Assembly: GCA_002337045.1 (NCBI GenBank)
Contig: DDFF01000004.1
Coordinates: 1 to 64,000 of the forward strand
Reading direction: 5' to 3'
DNA: 64,000 nt
DNA from: Bacteroidetes bacterium UBA1935
Lineage (GTDB): Bacteria > Bacteroidota > Bacteroidia > Chitinophagales > Chitinophagaceae
Both the position numbers and the translations under genes were made by a program. The notes beneath the pieces are model-generated. The model had not been told where the DNA came from. It worked only from the letters and a program-made list of their open reading frames with translations, and did not search any database. The stretch's first letter is position 1. Every line of letters starts with the position of its first letter. Positions 62,583 to 64,000 of the stretch are shown here, piece after piece.

Positions 62583-64000
62583 ATGGCTTCAAAACATATC
62601 TATGCAAATCTCGGTTATACTAGCTTGAAAAAGGCTAGCGACCCCTCTTTGCATGATGTTGTTGATTTTCAACGCCTTAAAGTTGATAGAGTTTACTATT
62701 CAGGCCAGTATCCTGCCATTTTTTTCAAAGAAGTTGTAAGCTTCGACGCTGATACGTTAAAAGAAATTGCCAGAATTCAACATCTCGTTTGGAATTATAG
62801 AAAGGTAATGTTTCTATTTGTGTCCTCAAACACTGAGGTGAGGATATATAATTGCACCTTAAAGCCTTTCAACTATGATAATCCCAATATTGATATAACT
62901 ATAGAGCTTGAAAAGTACGAGCTGATACGAGAGGGTGTAACCGCATTAAAAACTATCACTGAAATATTTTCTCAAACGGCAGTAGATAGTGGTACATTAT
63001 GGAATACAGATAATGACCTGAAAAATAAGATTAGCCTGCAAAACAGGATTGATAAATTCCTTGTATCCTCCCTGCTAAACGCAGCCAAAAAACTTAAAGC
63101 GAACGGTCTTTCCGACGAAGTAATACATAGCCTGTTAATGCGTTCAATCTTCATCATGTATCTTGAAGATAAAGGCGCAGCTGGAGAAACAAACCTTTAT
63201 TCAAAAATTGATAAAAATGCGAATTGTTACTTTGACATTTTAGAAAGTGTTGACGCTACATATCGGTTGTTTGACAAACTGGAAGTTCATTTTAATGGTA
63301 ACGTTTTTCCAATAATTGAAAATGAGAAAGAATTAATTTCGGATAGCGATCTTAAGATTATTAAGAATTGTCTTTTTGATGGTGACCTATCTGGTAATGC
63401 AAAGCTATTTAACTGGCGTCTCTTTCGTTTTGATATCATTCAAATTGAACTATTGAGCGAAATTTACGAACACTTTCTAGAAGAATTCAGGACAGATAAA
63501 AAAGAAGAAGCAGGACAATATTACACTCCACCGTCATTGGTTGAACTGGTATTAAATGAGAAATTGCCAACTACAAAAGCAGATACCAATTGGCATGTCA
63601 AGATCCTTGATCCAGCCTGCGGGTCGGGAATTTTCCTGGTTGAAGGCTATAAACGGCTAATCCAGCGATGGAAAAATGCTAATCCCGGAAAGTTGATAGA
63701 GTTCTCTGACTTAAAAGATATTTTGGTAGAGAATATCTATGGTATAGAATACGACAAGCTTGCCATTAGGGTAACTACATTTAGCTTGTACCTAGCGATG
63801 GTTGAGCAGCTTAATCCCTCAACTCTCTGGATAGACAATAGTCGTAAATTTCCTTATTTAATCAGTGATAAAAGTGACGGTACTTTAAAAAAACAAGGCT
63901 CAAATTTACTTCGAGCTGATACCGTAGCCGAAATAGACAATGGAGATGTACCTGAGATGCAATTGGTTGTGGGGAACCCTCCATTTGGTTCGAAAACAAG
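62583..64000 (+). CDS. Restriction-modification-type N6-adenine methyltransferase (3' end outside the window)
   Basis: At least 472 codons from the ATG at 62583 (MASKHIYANLGYTSLKKAS) without a stop before the edge. The N-terminal 300 residues are a helical region of the type found before the methylase domain in type I and type IIG/L systems. The methylase motifs are ILDPACGSGIFL at about 343-354 and VGNPPFG at the very end of the window, preceded by the G-Q-Y-Y-T-P signature typical of N-6 methylases. A restriction nuclease or specificity domain would lie in the missing part. Likely a defence system carried as cargo. Confidence 0.85.
   Translation, partial: MASKHIYANLGYTSLKKASDPSLHDVVDFQRLKVDRVYYSGQYPAIFFKEVVSFDADTLKEIARIQHLVWNYRKVMFLFVSSNTEVRIYNCTLKPFNYDNPNIDITIELEKYELIREGVTALKTITEIFSQTAVDSGTLWNTDNDLKNKISLQNRIDKFLVSSLLNAAKKLKANGLSDEVIHSLLMRSIFIMYLEDKGAAGETNLYSKIDKNANCYFDILESVDATYRLFDKLEVHFNGNVFPIIENEKELISDSDLKIIKNCLFDGDLSGNAKLFNWRLFRFDIIQIELLSEIYEHFLEEFRTDKKEEAGQYYTPPSLVELVLNEKLPTTKADTNWHVKILDPACGSGIFLVEGYKRLIQRWKNANPGKLIEFSDLKDILVENIYGIEYDKLAIRVTTFSLYLAMVEQLNPSTLWIDNSRKFPYLISDKSDGTLKKQGSNLLRADTVAEIDNGDVPEMQLVVGNPPFGSKT

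Noticed and set aside
1..64000. CRISPR array
   Set aside because: No series of identical 25-40-base repeats with unique spacers was seen; the repeat arrays at 2101-2140 and 3132-3181 have 10-bp units without spacers, and no cas genes are present.
1..64000. Conjugation machinery (an integrative conjugative element)
   Set aside because: No relaxase, coupling protein or Tra gene was recognised within the window, although they could lie beyond the right edge. The structural genes at 3241-16802 do not match Bacteroidota Tra proteins I know.
1..64000. Insertion sequences
   Set aside because: No transposase reading frame or terminal inverted repeats of a standard insertion sequence were found; the recombinase at the left edge is of the large serine type.

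Overview
The window looks like part of one large mobile element in a Bacteroidota genome. The evidence for the host phylum is type IX secretion C-terminal sorting features, Bacteroidota-style promoters (TTG plus TAnnTTTG), a DUF4248-type small protein and very large Bacteroidota RHS proteins. Order Chitinophagales is only an impression. The left edge is probably the element boundary: the first 24 bases resemble the 3' end of a tRNA or tmRNA gene, followed by a strong terminator, and a large serine recombinase gene on the minus strand reads straight through both and off the window. No second attachment site is visible, so the element probably continues beyond position 64000.

Layout. 1-3240 holds the recombinase, a small unknown gene, a DUF4248-like gene and a repeat-rich noncoding hub. 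Two arrays of 10-bp repeats in inverted orientation lie upstream of the two divergent transcription units, with a cluster of TGTAGCA/TGCTACA heptamers between them. 3241-16802 is a compact plus-strand series of small overlapping genes that looks like a virion and lysis module: a transglutaminase-fold protein, five consecutive beta-rich proteins that I suspect are capsid components, two fibre-like proteins, two peptidoglycan-binding proteins, a holin/spanin-like overlapping pair and two lysozyme-fold enzymes. I recognise no terminase, portal, sheath, tube or tape-measure gene. 16832-24614 encodes a 1987-residue methyltransferase/Strawberry-notch-type helicase and a RecA-like ATPase, closed by a terminator.

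24735-25895 is a regulatory patch (XRE repressor and a degenerate receiver-domain protein). 26399-48923 is a seven-gene RHS locus plus a probable immunity gene: an outer-membrane-barrel protein, a beta-sandwich protein, a Skp/OmpH-like chaperone, a lipoprotein, a 2013-residue RHS-associated protein, a LolA-like protein and a 3410-residue RHS protein with a variable C-terminal tip. 49078-51264 encodes a dockerin-like protein with a type IX sorting signal. 51290-54851 returns to replication and control: a TOPRIM/SF3 primase-helicase, two small genes and a divergent repressor switch with an inverted-repeat operator.

54941-64000 is a DNA-repair and defence block: a YedK/HMCES-type SOS-associated peptidase, a zinc-ribbon protein, the ImuA-ImuB-DnaE2 mutagenesis cassette, and the start of a restriction-modification-type N6-adenine methyltransferase that runs off the right edge. 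TGTACA-type boxes occur before both imuA and this last gene, suggesting shared control.

My reading is a mobile element with virus-like structural genes, its own replication functions and large toxin and repair cargo. The virion assignment is inference from architecture. The parts I consider most likely to be undescribed are the virion-like module without tailed-phage hallmarks, the RHS locus with dedicated envelope genes, and the phased-repeat control region.
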